Assembly (NCBI GenBank): GCA_016716505.1
Contig: JADJWF010000003.1
Span: 682,001 to 746,000 of the forward strand
Reading direction: 5' to 3'
Length of the DNA: 64,000 nt
Origin: Verrucomicrobiota bacterium
GTDB lineage: Bacteria; Verrucomicrobiota; Verrucomicrobiia; Limisphaerales; J093
Shown here: positions 1 through 8,069 of the stretch, in pieces
Position numbering within the stretch: position 1 is the first letter of the stretch
Layout: each line of letters opens with the position of its first letter
The notes under the pieces: generated by a model
What the model was told of the DNA's origin: nothing
What the model saw: only the letters and a program-made list of their open reading frames with translations
Databases searched by the model: none
Made by a program: the position numbers and the translations under genes

Positions 1-1034
1 GTGATCGCGCAGCCGCTGCGGCCCGCGCGCCCCGTCCGGCCGATGCGATGGACATAATCCTCGCCGTCGTAGGGCAGGTCGTAGTTGAACACCACCTGCA
101 CGTCGTCCACATCAATACCGCGCGCGGCGACGTCCGTCGCGACGAGGAACTCGAGGCCGGACTTGCGGAACTTGTTCATCACGCGGTCACGCAGGTTCTG
201 GCTCATGTCGCCATGCAGGCGATCCGCAAGGTAGCCGGCGGCCTCCAAGTGATCCACCAAGTCGTCCACCATGCGCTTGGTGTTGCAGAAGATCAGGCCG
301 AGCTTGAAGTCGTGCAGATCAATCAGGCGCTCAAGGAGCTCGACTTTGAACCGCCGGTCCACCTCGTAGTAGAACTGCTCGACCGTCGGCACGGTCAGGG
401 CCTTCTGCTCGATCTTTACGCTTTCCGGATTGCGCGAGTACTTCTCGATCAGCTCGCGAATCGGCCGCGGCATGGTGGCGGAGAAGAAGACGGTCTGGCG
501 CTCTTTGGGAACCGCTTGGAGGATCAGCTCGATGTCGTCCCGGAAGCCCATGTTCAACATTTCGTCCGCCTCATCCAGGACGGCCAGCTTGACCGAATCG
601 AGTCGCAGCGTGCCGCGACGCATGTGGTCCATGATCCGCCCCGGTGTGCCGATGACGATTTGCGCCCCGCGCTGCAGGCCATGGAACTGGCGCTCGTACG
701 ATTGGCCGCCGTAGATCGGCAGGGCGTGCAGGCCGCGCTTGAAAAACGCCAGCTTGTGAATCTCCTCGGACACTTGAATCGCCAGCTCGCGAGTGGGGCA
801 CAGGATCAACACCTGCACCGCCCGGTTCGCCGGGTCGGCCAGTTCGACCGCCGGAATGCCAAACGCGGCTGTTTTGCCCGAGCCGGTTTGGGACTGCCCG
901 ACGACATCACGGCCCTGCTTGAGCAAGGGGATGGCGGCGGCCTGAATTGGCGCCGCCTGTTCGAAGCCGAGCCGGTCAATGGCTTTCAGTACTTCCTCCG
1001 ACAAACCGAGTTCCGAGAAGAGTTTCGAGGTCAT
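1..1034 (-). CDS. DEAD-box ATP-dependent RNA helicase (C-terminus cut by window edge)
   Basis: Cytoplasmic RNA helicase that unwinds or remodels RNA duplexes using ATP. About 344 residues are visible from the ATG at 1034. Read in order they show a Q motif (GFEQAAPIQ), Walker A (SQTGSGKTAA), PTRELAIQ, motif II VLDEADEML, motif III FFSATM, and near the window edge the motif VI HRIGRTGRAGRSG. Both RecA-like lobes are therefore nearly complete; only the C-terminal tail is missing. DeaD/CsdA and RhlE/RhlB subfamilies differ in that tail, so no gene symbol is given. The next gene upstream on the same strand is the S9 peptidase, about 200 bases away, so a shared transcript is not obvious. Confidence 0.93.
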   Translation of the reverse strand, partial: MTSKLFSELGLSEEVLKAIDRLGFEQAAPIQAAAIPLLKQGRDVVGQSQTGSGKTAAFGIPAVELADPANRAVQVLILCPTRELAIQVSEEIHKLAFFKRGLHALPIYGGQSYERQFHGLQRGAQIVIGTPGRIMDHMRRGTLRLDSVKLAVLDEADEMLNMGFRDDIELILQAVPKERQTVFFSATMPRPIRELIEKYSRNPESVKIEQKALTVPTVEQFYYEVDRRFKVELLERLIDLHDFKLGLIFCNTKRMVDDLVDHLEAAGYLADRLHGDMSQNLRDRVMNKFRKSGLEFLVATDVAARGIDVDDVQVVFNYDLPYDGEDYVHRIGRTGRAGRSGCAI

Positions 1035-1231
1035 GGCAATCTCCGCGCTCCCGACAGCCTAAGTCGGATTCCCGTCCGGCGAGAGAACTTTCTGCACATC
1101 ACGACAGTTCAATGCCCCGCCATTTCGCACCCAGGGAAGCCGCGCCGTGAGCCGGCGGTCCCGGCGGCGCGGCCGTGTCAGGGCGGGCAGGACGATGCGT
1201 GACACCGCGCTTCAGAAAGCCGCGCACTGGA

Positions 1232-3151
1232 TCAATTCAGGAGGTGCTCCTTCAGAAACTGAATCGTCGTTAGGAACTGAAAATCTTGGTTCCGCTTCTT
1301 GGCGAAGCCGTGTCCCTCGTCCCGCGCGAGCAGGTACCAGGCAACCCGCCCGCGTTCGCGAAGCGCCCGGACCATCTGCTCGGATTCGCTCGCCGGCACG
1401 CGCGGGTCGTTTGCCCCCTGCACAATCAGCAGGGGCCGCCGGATGCGCTCCACGTTGGCCGTGGGCGAGATGCGCTCAAGAAACTGTCGCATCGCGGGGT
1501 CGCGCTCATCGCCGTACTCGACCCGCCACAAATCGCGCCGGTAGTCCTGAGTGTTCTCCAGGAACGTGACGAAATTGGAAATGCCCACGATGTCCACGCC
1601 CGCGCGCAGCCGGTCGCTGTACCAAACGAGACTCGCCAGCGTCATGTATCCCCCGTAACTGCCGCCCATGACGGCAATCCGTTGCCGGTCAAAACGCTGG
1701 TCCCGCCACATCCAGTCAATCACCGTCCCAATGTCGCGGACGGCATCTTCACGCAAGCGGCCATTATCGAGCTGAAGGAAGGTCTTCCCGTACCCGCTGG
1801 AACCGCGCACGTTGGGGACCACCAGCGCGATGCCCAGCTCGTTCAGGTAGAAATTGTTCCGCGCCAGAAACCCCGGCCGCGACTGCGACTCCGGCCCGCC
1901 GTGGATGAGGATGATCGCGGGCCGCGGCCCAGGGAACTTCTCCGGGTCAGGCGGATAGACAAAGGCGGAGATGGTCACGCCACCGACGCTCTCGAGCCTT
2001 ATCAGTTCCGGTTCGGCGAAAGCGCGGGGGTTGAGTCCCCCGGTCTCGCTTTCCGTCCATCGAATCAAACGGCGAGCCCTGAAATCATAGGAGTATCCAT
2101 CGCCAGAGGATCGCGCCGAGCTGAAGGAAAAGCCGACCTCGTCGCGGCCCGGACGCCATTTCAGCCCGGTCACCACGCCGACCGGAAAGTCCTTGACCGT
2201 TTTCGGCTTGCCGCCGGTCACGGGCACGGTGTGCAGCCGACTGACCCCGTCTTCGTTCGTCACGAAGGCAATCGTCCGCCCGTCGGTGGAGATATCGAAG
2301 TCCTCCACATCCCACGACAGGTTCGGCACCAGAACGGTCTCGGCGCCGTTGGTGAGATTGAGTCGCACCAGCCGCAGAAACTCCGAGCCGCGGTCGGAGG
2401 TCGCAATGAGCGTGGCGCCATCTGGACTGAAACGCGCGGTGCCGTAGGCGACCGGAGCGTCGTTAGTCCGTGTCACCAGCCGCCACCGCCCGGTGGCCAC
2501 GTCCACGACGTGCAGGCGACGATCGTTGATGGAGATGCTCTCGACGAGTGCGAGGCGGGACTCGTCGGGCGACCAGTCCGCCACGGACCAGCCACCGCCG
2601 GGCAGCTCGGTCAGCAGACGGTCAGTGGCCGGGTCGGCAGGGTCCATCAGGTACAAATCCGTGTCGCGGCCGGTCCGGCGCGTGGAATGATAGGCCAGCC
2701 ACTTCCCGGAGCGGGACCAGACCGGACTGGTGTTGCGCGATTTCCCATCGGTCAGGAGCGTGATGCGACCATCCGCAATATCGAACCGGTACAGTTGGAA
2801 GAATTCCCCACCCCCGCGATCCTGGGAGAACACGATCGTTGCCCCACTCCGCGGCTGGTAGAGACCGCGCGAGACCGGTTCGGGAAGAAAGGTCAACTGC
2901 CGCCGGGCTCCAGCCGGACTGGCCACCTCGTGCAGTTGCATCGTTTCCGCAAACCGCGTGGTGATCAGCATCCCGCGTCCAGCCGGATGCCAGTCTTGAA
3001 ATGCCGCCGCGCGGAACTCGAGGTACCGCTCCGCCTCAGTTCGCAATGCCGGGGAGAGCGACGGAATGCCATCGGCCACGAGGTTGTCGGGCACCTCCGC
3101 CCGCCCCAGAGCCGCGACCACCTGCGCGACAACGAAAAGCAACAACTTCAT
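1232..3151 (-). CDS. S9 family prolyl oligopeptidase-like serine peptidase, exported
   Basis: Alpha/beta-hydrolase peptidase with an N-terminal beta-propeller that screens short peptides (dipeptidyl-peptidase/acylaminoacyl-peptidase group). The start at 3151 is preferred because it opens a signal peptide (MKLLLFVVAQVVAALGRA); an earlier in-frame start at 3217 would place 22 residues before it. The mature protein has repeated TolB/WD-like blades (SPDGATLIATSDRGS, WSPDESRLALV), then the catalytic domain: nucleophile Ser498 in GGSYGGY, Asp582 in NDPRVP, His614 in DEGHGF. All three catalytic residues are in the expected order and spacing, and 639 residues is typical for the family. Probably periplasmic peptide degradation. 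Confidence 0.93.
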   Translation of the reverse strand: MKLLLFVVAQVVAALGRAEVPDNLVADGIPSLSPALRTEAERYLEFRAAAFQDWHPAGRGMLITTRFAETMQLHEVASPAGARRQLTFLPEPVSRGLYQPRSGATIVFSQDRGGGEFFQLYRFDIADGRITLLTDGKSRNTSPVWSRSGKWLAYHSTRRTGRDTDLYLMDPADPATDRLLTELPGGGWSVADWSPDESRLALVESISINDRRLHVVDVATGRWRLVTRTNDAPVAYGTARFSPDGATLIATSDRGSEFLRLVRLNLTNGAETVLVPNLSWDVEDFDISTDGRTIAFVTNEDGVSRLHTVPVTGGKPKTVKDFPVGVVTGLKWRPGRDEVGFSFSSARSSGDGYSYDFRARRLIRWTESETGGLNPRAFAEPELIRLESVGGVTISAFVYPPDPEKFPGPRPAIILIHGGPESQSRPGFLARNNFYLNELGIALVVPNVRGSSGYGKTFLQLDNGRLREDAVRDIGTVIDWMWRDQRFDRQRIAVMGGSYGGYMTLASLVWYSDRLRAGVDIVGISNFVTFLENTQDYRRDLWRVEYGDERDPAMRQFLERISPTANVERIRRPLLIVQGANDPRVPASESEQMVRALRERGRVAWYLLARDEGHGFAKKRNQDFQFLTTIQFLKEHLLN

Positions 3152-3318
3152 GGCGAGAGCTTGCGTGGCAGGAGGGGCATGGCAACGGGAATCGCGGCGT
3201 CCCGGTAGGGCGCGCACCGGCCGGGAGCCGCACAGTGCCGAACCGCGCTCTCGCTGGCCGCCGGCGCCGGCAGAGCTGGCGTCCGGCCGGCTTGCGCCTT
3301 AACGTCAGAGCGGAACGA

Positions 3319-3867
3319 ATGGAAAAGCTCGAACAGCAATTGGACCGCTTTCTGCGTCGCAGACCGACGCTCGGCGAGGGCGTGTACATCGCGCGCACGG
3401 CGGTGGTGGTCGGCGATGTCACGCTCGGGAACGGTTCCAGCGTCTGGTACAACGCGGTGCTCCGCGGCGACATCAACCGCATCGTGGTGGGGCAGTTTTC
3501 CAACGTGCAGGACAATGCCGTGCTCCACCTGGCGGATGACTTCCCGTGCCTGCTCGGCGACTGGGTGACGGTCGGCCACGGCGCAATCGTCCACGCGTGC
3601 ACGATCGAGGACGAGGTGCTGATCGGCATGGGGGCGACAATTCTCGACGGCGCGGTGATCGGGGCGCAGTCCATCGTGGGCGCCAACGCGCTGGTCACGC
3701 AGGGCACCCAGATTCCGCCCGGGTCCCTGGTGCTTGGCGCCCCGGCCAAGGTGGTGCGCGCATTGAGCCCGGAACAGCGCGCCGGCATCCGCTGGTGGGC
3801 GGAAAAGTATGTCGGCAATGCCGCATACTGCCTGAAACACGGCATCAACGTGGGCGGACCGATGTAA
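3319..3867 (+). CDS. Gamma carbonic anhydrase family protein (hexapeptide left-handed beta-helix)
   Basis: A 182-residue protein of the YrdA/PaaY/CaiE-like gamma-carbonic-anhydrase family. Hexapeptide turns run through residues about 20-150 (GDVTLGNGSSVWYNAVLRGD, VGHGAIVHACTIEDEVLIGMGATI), and the family signature RGD...N.QD is present as LRGDINRIVVGQFSNVQDNA. The metal ligand histidines are visible in VLHLAD and VGHGAIVHAC. The ATG at 3319 is chosen because upstream in-frame sequence is non-homologous and proline/arginine-rich. Many family members are not proven carbonic anhydrases, so the activity is inferred from the family only. It is followed after 49 bases by a Tat-exported oxidoreductase. 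Confidence 0.93.
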   Translation: MEKLEQQLDRFLRRRPTLGEGVYIARTAVVVGDVTLGNGSSVWYNAVLRGDINRIVVGQFSNVQDNAVLHLADDFPCLLGDWVTVGHGAIVHACTIEDEVLIGMGATILDGAVIGAQSIVGANALVTQGTQIPPGSLVLGAPAKVVRALSPEQRAGIRWWAEKYVGNAAYCLKHGINVGGPM

Positions 3868-3916
3868 AATGCTGGCGCACGAGACCACTTCGTTCGTACT
3901 CTCGGTTGCATACGCT

Positions 3917-5278
3917 ATGCATCATCGCCGCCTGCCTCGCCGGACCTTTCTCCAGCAATCCGGTGCCACCCTGCTGGGGTTGGGCACCCTGACCCTGCCC
4001 CAAGTCATTTCGACGCGGGTGTTGGGGGCCACCTATTCCTCGCCGAGCGCCAAGGACCGGCTGAACATCGGCATGATCGGGGTGGGCGGCATGGGCAACG
4101 GGCACCTGGGTTACATGCTGGCACGACAGTCGCGGGGCGATCTGAACGTCGTCGCGGTCTGCGACGTGGATGACAACCGCTTGGCGGGCGCGGTGAAGAG
4201 CACCGGCGGCAAAGCCACGCCCTATCGCGACTACCGGTACCTCCTCGAACGCAAAGATGTGGATGCCGTGGTCATCTCGACCCCCGATCACTGGCACGCG
4301 GTCCAGACGGTCCATGCCTGCGAAAGCGGCAAGCACGTGTATGTCGAGAAGCCGGCGTGCGGCACCATCGAGGAGGGCAAGGCCATGATCCGGGCCGCCC
4401 GCGAAAACAAGCGCTGCGTGCAGGTGGGATCCCAAGGACGCTCCCAACGCGAGGCGTTTTACGCCCACCAGTACATTGCCAACGGCATGTTGGGCAAGGT
4501 CCACACGGTGAAGTGCTGGCATTACGCCACCCCATCTGACGACCACCCGGTGCCGGACAGCGAACCGCCCAAGGAACTGGACTGGGACCTCTGGCTCGGT
4601 CCCCTGCCCTGGCGGCCCTACAACGCCCGCTATCTGCACGGCGTTTTCCGCTGGCTGCTCGAATCGGGCGGCGGGCAGATCCGGGATCGCGGCGCGCACG
4701 TGATGAGCAACGCGCTCCATTTCATGGGTGCGGATGACACCGGACCGGTAACCATCGAAACCAAGGGCCGGGTGCCCACTCGCGGACTGTGGGACTCGGC
4801 GATCGAGATGGAAGTGACCTACCAGTTCAAGAATCCGGACTGGACCCTGATCTGGGCCCAGCCAGGCGAAATGGTGCCCTATCCGGATCGAGATCGCGTC
4901 AAGAACGAAGGCATTCGTGAGGGCTACGGTGCCGTGTACTACGGTGACAAGGACAAGCTCGTGGTCTGGGTCGGCGACGGACAGGTGTACACCGAGAAGA
5001 AGGCGCTCGAGTACCAGCCGCCTGCCAACGGCGTCCAAGTGCCCAAGAGCCCGCGCTTCGATCACCACGAAGACTGGTTCGAGGGCATCAAGACCGGCCG
5101 GAAAACGATCATGAACATCGAAGCCGGCGTGGCCACGGCCAACCTTTGTGTGCTTGGAAATCTGTCGCTGATCCTCCGCCGCAAGCTCAACTGGGATCCC
5201 GTGAAGCGCGAAATTGTGGGCGATGAAGCCGCCCGCCGTTTGATGAGCCGCCCTCAGCGCTATCCGTACGTGCTTTGA
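3917..5278 (+). CDS. Gfo/Idh/MocA family oxidoreductase with Tat signal
   Basis: NAD(P)-dependent sugar or inositol dehydrogenase-like protein of 453 residues. The chosen ATG at 3917 opens a twin-arginine signal (RRTFLQQSGATLLGLGTLTL); an earlier ATG at 3869 would bury it. The Rossmann dinucleotide motif is GMIGVGGMGNGH; EKP in VYVEKPACGTIEEG is the conserved family lysine region. Two-domain C-terminus follows (GGGQIRDRGAHVMSNALHF). This secreted subclass is greatly expanded in Verrucomicrobiota and Planctomycetes and usually handles polysaccharide-derived sugars. The 45-base gap to the HEAT-repeat gene suggests a two-gene operon. The substrate cannot be read from sequence. Confidence 0.92.
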   Translation: MHHRRLPRRTFLQQSGATLLGLGTLTLPQVISTRVLGATYSSPSAKDRLNIGMIGVGGMGNGHLGYMLARQSRGDLNVVAVCDVDDNRLAGAVKSTGGKATPYRDYRYLLERKDVDAVVISTPDHWHAVQTVHACESGKHVYVEKPACGTIEEGKAMIRAARENKRCVQVGSQGRSQREAFYAHQYIANGMLGKVHTVKCWHYATPSDDHPVPDSEPPKELDWDLWLGPLPWRPYNARYLHGVFRWLLESGGGQIRDRGAHVMSNALHFMGADDTGPVTIETKGRVPTRGLWDSAIEMEVTYQFKNPDWTLIWAQPGEMVPYPDRDRVKNEGIREGYGAVYYGDKDKLVVWVGDGQVYTEKKALEYQPPANGVQVPKSPRFDHHEDWFEGIKTGRKTIMNIEAGVATANLCVLGNLSLILRRKLNWDPVKREIVGDEAARRLMSRPQRYPYVL

Positions 5279-5322
5279 GACTCCGGCGCCGACCCACCAT
5301 TGCCACCACCACGGTAGAATAT

Positions 5323-5946
5323 ATGAATCCGACCTCTCCCATCGTCGCCGGCGCAACGCTCGGCGCGTTCGCCAGCCTCGTTCGAGCAGCCGACAACCCC
5401 GGAGTGCAGGCGCTGTTGGCCAAAATCAAGAATCCCGACGACCACGTCCGCGGTCCCGCCTGGCAGGGTGCCGGGACATTCGGCGCACCCGCGGTCGTCC
5501 CGTTGGGAGAGGCAATGACGGATCCCGACTTCGAAATCGCCCGCGCCGCCAGGCGGGCGATCGAAGTCATCGTGCGCCATGCGGGCCGGCCGGGCGCGGA
5601 ATCCGAGCGCCGGGCGGTGGCCGCCGAGTTGGTCAAGCTACTGGACCACCAAGCCCTGCCGGTGCGCCGTCACGCTCTGTGGATGCTCTCGGAAATCGGC
5701 GACGACGAAGCCGTGCCAGCGATCGCGCGCTTGCTGGGCGATGCCGGTACGCGGGAAGACGCGCGCTGTGCGCTGGAGCGCATCCCCGGGCCGCGCGCAA
5801 CGGAAGCCCTCAAGGCGGCTTTCGCCGTCAGCCCGGAAGACTTCAAATACGCCCTCGCCCATACGCTGCGGCTGCGTGGCGAACAAGTTGCCGGCTATCC
5901 CTCCCGGAAACTCGTGCCGACCAAGAAAACCACGCTGACCGAGTAA
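5323..5946 (+). CDS. HEAT-repeat protein, probably exported
   Basis: A 207-residue protein with an N-terminal hydrophobic stretch ending AFASLVRAADNPG that could be a signal peptide. HEAT/PBS-lyase-type helical repeats follow (GTFGAPAVVPLGEAMTDPD, DHQALPVRRHALWMLSEIG, DDEAVPAIARLLGD, GPRATEALKAAF). No catalytic motif is visible, so a scaffold or protein-binding role is inferred. It sits just downstream of the Tat oxidoreductase on the same strand, an arrangement common in this phylum, and ends convergent to ilvB. The start at 5323 was chosen over 5275 because the earlier one overlaps the preceding stop and is arginine-rich. Confidence 0.78.
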   Translation: MNPTSPIVAGATLGAFASLVRAADNPGVQALLAKIKNPDDHVRGPAWQGAGTFGAPAVVPLGEAMTDPDFEIARAARRAIEVIVRHAGRPGAESERRAVAAELVKLLDHQALPVRRHALWMLSEIGDDEAVPAIARLLGDAGTREDARCALERIPGPRATEALKAAFAVSPEDFKYALAHTLRLRGEQVAGYPSRKLVPTKKTTLTE

Positions 5947-6052
5947 GCTTGGCCGGCGCGCCAGTGTCACGCAGACAGCCACCTGCGCGAGACGAGCGGC
6001 GGGACTTGGCGGCGCGCGACGAGTTCTTCAATGCCGCGAGCCGCCATCGGCT

Positions 6053-7864
6053 TCAGTAGATCATGTCCTTCACCGTCCGCCCCGCCGGGATAAACGGCAG
6101 CACGTGCTCCGTGTAGGGCGTGATCACGTCGAGCACGTACGGTTCATCCGTGTCGAGCATTCGCTGAATCGCGGCGCGCAGGTCGCGCCGGTAAAGCACC
6201 CGTTCGCATTTGACGTTGAACGCCTTCGAGATGGCCACGAAATCCGGGTAAATCTGCTTGGCGTTTTGCGGATCGCCCAGATAGGTGTTGCCGCGGGTGC
6301 CGCCGTAAAAGCGGTCTTCCCACTGCACCACCATGCCGAGGTGCTGATTGTTCAGGACCAGCGCCTTGGCCGCGACGCCCTCGATGTGGGCCATGGCCAG
6401 TTCCTGGATGTTCATCAGGAAGGAACCGTCGCCATCAATATCAATCACTTCCCGGTCCGGGCAGGCCACCTTGGCGCCAATCGCGGCCGGGTAACCGAAT
6501 CCCATCGCGCCCAAGCCAGCACTGGTGATGAACTGGCGCGGCTCGGAGAAGTGGTAAAACTGCCCGGCCCACATCTGGTGCTGTCCGACACCCGTCGTGA
6601 TGATGGCTTCCCCCTTCGAAAGCTCGTACAACAGTGCGATCGCCTCCTGCGGCAGGATGACATCCCCGATGTTCCCGTTCATGTGATCCCGAACGTGCTG
6701 GGACTTGAGCACTTCATCCGTGACCTGGTACCGGAACGGCGCCTTCGCCTTCCACTCGGCTATCTGGTTGTGCCACGCAGTGAACTTTTTGCGGACGGGT
6801 TGTTCCGCCAGCATCTGGTTCAGGCGCTTTAGCGCGTGGAGGATGTCACTGTGAATGGGGTACTGGACGCGCCGGTTCTTGTTGATTTCCGATTCGTCCA
6901 AATCCACATGCACGATCGTCCCGTGCTCGCAGAACTTGTCCACCTTGCCCGTAACCCGGTCATCGAACCGCACGCCAAACGCCAGCAGCAGGTCGGCTTC
7001 GTTGACCGCCCAGTTCGCGTAGGCCGCTCCATGCATGCCGAGCCATTTGAGCGACAGGGGGTCTGTTTCCGGGTAGGCTCCGCAGCCCATGATGGTGGTG
7101 GTCACTGGAATACCCGTGGCCCGGGCGAACTTCCGGAGTTCCTCGGAAGCGCCACTGGTGATGATCCCGCCTCCACAGTAGAGCACCGGTCGTTCGGCTT
7201 TGGCGATCAGGTCCAAGATGGGGGCCAAGTCCTCGTCCTTCGCCCGGTAGATCGGTGTGTACCCGCGGAGATTCACGTCCTCAGGGAACGATGGGCGCGT
7301 CCGCTGTTGCTGGATGTTTTTCGGCACGTCAATCACCACCGGCCCCGGCCGTCCGGTCTCCGCGATGTAAAACGCTTCTTTGACAATCCGGGGAATCTCG
7401 TTGATGTCGGTGACCAAGTAGCTGTGCTTCACGATCGGCAGGGTGACGCCGAAGATGTCGGTTTCCTGAAACGCCCCCTTGCCAATCATCGCCTGGGGCA
7501 CCTGACCGGTGATGGCCACCAGCGGCACAGAGTCCATGAAGGCGTCCGCGATGCCGGTCACCAGGTTCGTCGCGCCGGGTCCGCTGGTCGCCATGCACAC
7601 TCCGGCCTTCCCGGTCGCCCGTGCATAGCCCTCCGCCGCAAAGGTCCCGCCTTGTTCGTGGCGCGGCAGGAGGACCCGAATGTCGGACTTGGTCAGCGCC
7701 TGGTGGATTTCCATGCTGGCCCCGCCGGGATAGGCGAAGATGTACTCGACGCCCGCCTTTTCAAGGCTGGCCACCAGCAGCGCGCTGCCGGACATCTCGG
7801 ATGCCCCGGTTTCGGGAGCGGTCTTCGTTTTGGGTTTGGACTTGGTCTTCGTTGCCTTGCTCAT
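6053..7864 (-). CDS. ilvB: Acetolactate synthase large (catalytic) subunit
   Basis: ThDP- and FAD-dependent enzyme of branched-chain amino acid synthesis, condensing two pyruvates to acetolactate (or pyruvate with 2-oxobutyrate). It has 603 residues with a Lys/Thr-rich N-terminal tail of about 25 residues. Family landmarks: catalytic Glu in LLPRHEQGG, PGATNLVTGIADAFMDSVPL, FAD region FGVRFDDRVTGK, and the ThDP-Mg motif GDGSFLMN...NNQHLGMV. The start at 7864 is chosen over 7912 because the upstream bases hold the tail of a terminator hairpin. No regulatory subunit (ilvN) or ilvC lies in the window. Control is probably by transcription attenuation at the leader described at 7899-8069. Confidence 0.97.
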   Translation of the reverse strand: MSKATKTKSKPKTKTAPETGASEMSGSALLVASLEKAGVEYIFAYPGGASMEIHQALTKSDIRVLLPRHEQGGTFAAEGYARATGKAGVCMATSGPGATNLVTGIADAFMDSVPLVAITGQVPQAMIGKGAFQETDIFGVTLPIVKHSYLVTDINEIPRIVKEAFYIAETGRPGPVVIDVPKNIQQQRTRPSFPEDVNLRGYTPIYRAKDEDLAPILDLIAKAERPVLYCGGGIITSGASEELRKFARATGIPVTTTIMGCGAYPETDPLSLKWLGMHGAAYANWAVNEADLLLAFGVRFDDRVTGKVDKFCEHGTIVHVDLDESEINKNRRVQYPIHSDILHALKRLNQMLAEQPVRKKFTAWHNQIAEWKAKAPFRYQVTDEVLKSQHVRDHMNGNIGDVILPQEAIALLYELSKGEAIITTGVGQHQMWAGQFYHFSEPRQFITSAGLGAMGFGYPAAIGAKVACPDREVIDIDGDGSFLMNIQELAMAHIEGVAAKALVLNNQHLGMVVQWEDRFYGGTRGNTYLGDPQNAKQIYPDFVAISKAFNVKCERVLYRRDLRAAIQRMLDTDEPYVLDVITPYTEHVLPFIPAGRTVKDMIY

Positions 7865-7898
7865 GGTTTTCTGGTCTATGCCAGCCGACGACGCGGGC

Positions 7899-7938
7899 AA
7901 AAAAAATCCCACGACCGTCTGCCAGCCGTGGGCTTTTT
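7899..7938 (-). terminator. ilvB: Rho-independent terminator/attenuator upstream of ilvB
   Basis: Stem CCCACG/CGTGGG (7908-7913 with 7927-7932, 13-base loop) flanked by eight A on one side and five T on the other in plus-strand terms. Read on the minus strand it ends in a run of eight U. Its U-run ends only about 34 bases before the ilvB ATG, too close for a promoter to fit between, so ilvB transcripts must pass it. That favours an attenuator over a simple LysR terminator. Confidence 0.8.
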
Positions 7939-7970
7939 GTCAGATTCTTTCTCAGGCTCGACAAAATCCC
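7930..7970 (-). promoter_or_regulatory. Antiterminator hairpin of the ilvB attenuator
   Basis: On the transcript, GGGATTTTGTC (7960-7970) can pair with GACAAAAAGCCC (7930-7941): 10 of 11 pairs with one bulged A and one mismatch. The second arm contains the 5' side of the terminator stem, so the two structures compete. The first arm overlaps the last codons of the leader peptide. A ribosome stalled on the Val codons would leave it free; a ribosome at the stop codon would cover it. This is the standard attenuation geometry, inferred from pairing by eye. Confidence 0.55.
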
Positions 7971-8032
7971 GCAGCGGCGTCGCCGCCTACGACGACTACC
8001 GACCGCAGAATGGTCCGAGCCAAAAACAACAT
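7952..8032 (-). CDS. ilvB leader peptide (putative, 26 residues, Val-rich)
   Basis: A short reading frame lying between the LysR gene and ilvB. It starts ATG at 8032 and encodes MLFLARTILRSVVVVGG followed by DAAAGFCRA and a TGA at 7952-7954. Four consecutive valine codons (GTA GTC GTC GTA), with Leu and Ile nearby, match the logic of known ilv leader peptides such as E. coli IvbL, where ribosome stalling senses charged Val/Leu tRNA. No Shine-Dalgarno is visible, but a predicted promoter places the transcript start at or next to the ATG, so the peptide may be translated leaderlessly. It is followed by mutually exclusive hairpins and a terminator. I read this directly from the bases. Confidence 0.72.
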   Translation of the reverse strand: MLFLARTILRSVVVVGGDAAAGFCRA

Positions 8033-8040
8033 GCGCGGGG

Positions 8041-8069
8041 ACGCTAGGCCGGCCTGTGAGGGCGGTCAA
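8041..8069 (-). promoter_or_regulatory. Predicted promoter of the ilvB leader
   Basis: On the minus strand, TTGACC (8064-8069) and TAGCGT (8041-8046) are separated by exactly 17 bases. The -35 box overlaps the stop codon of the LysR gene. The expected start of transcription is about 7 bases past the -10 box, within one or two bases of the leader ATG at 8032. The -35 is near consensus; the -10 matches at positions 1, 2 and 6 only. Confidence 0.5.

Noticed and set aside
1286..3208. 640-codon plus-strand open frame opposite the S9 peptidase
   Set aside because: It is antisense to a clearly functional peptidase and is rich in Arg, Pro, Gly and His, as expected of a shadow frame in GC-rich DNA; no domain or signal is visible.
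7899..7938. Simple intergenic terminator of the LysR gene with an independent ilvB promoter after it
   Set aside because: Only about 34 bases separate its end from the ilvB ATG, with no promoter-like boxes, so ilvB transcription must come from upstream and pass the hairpin.
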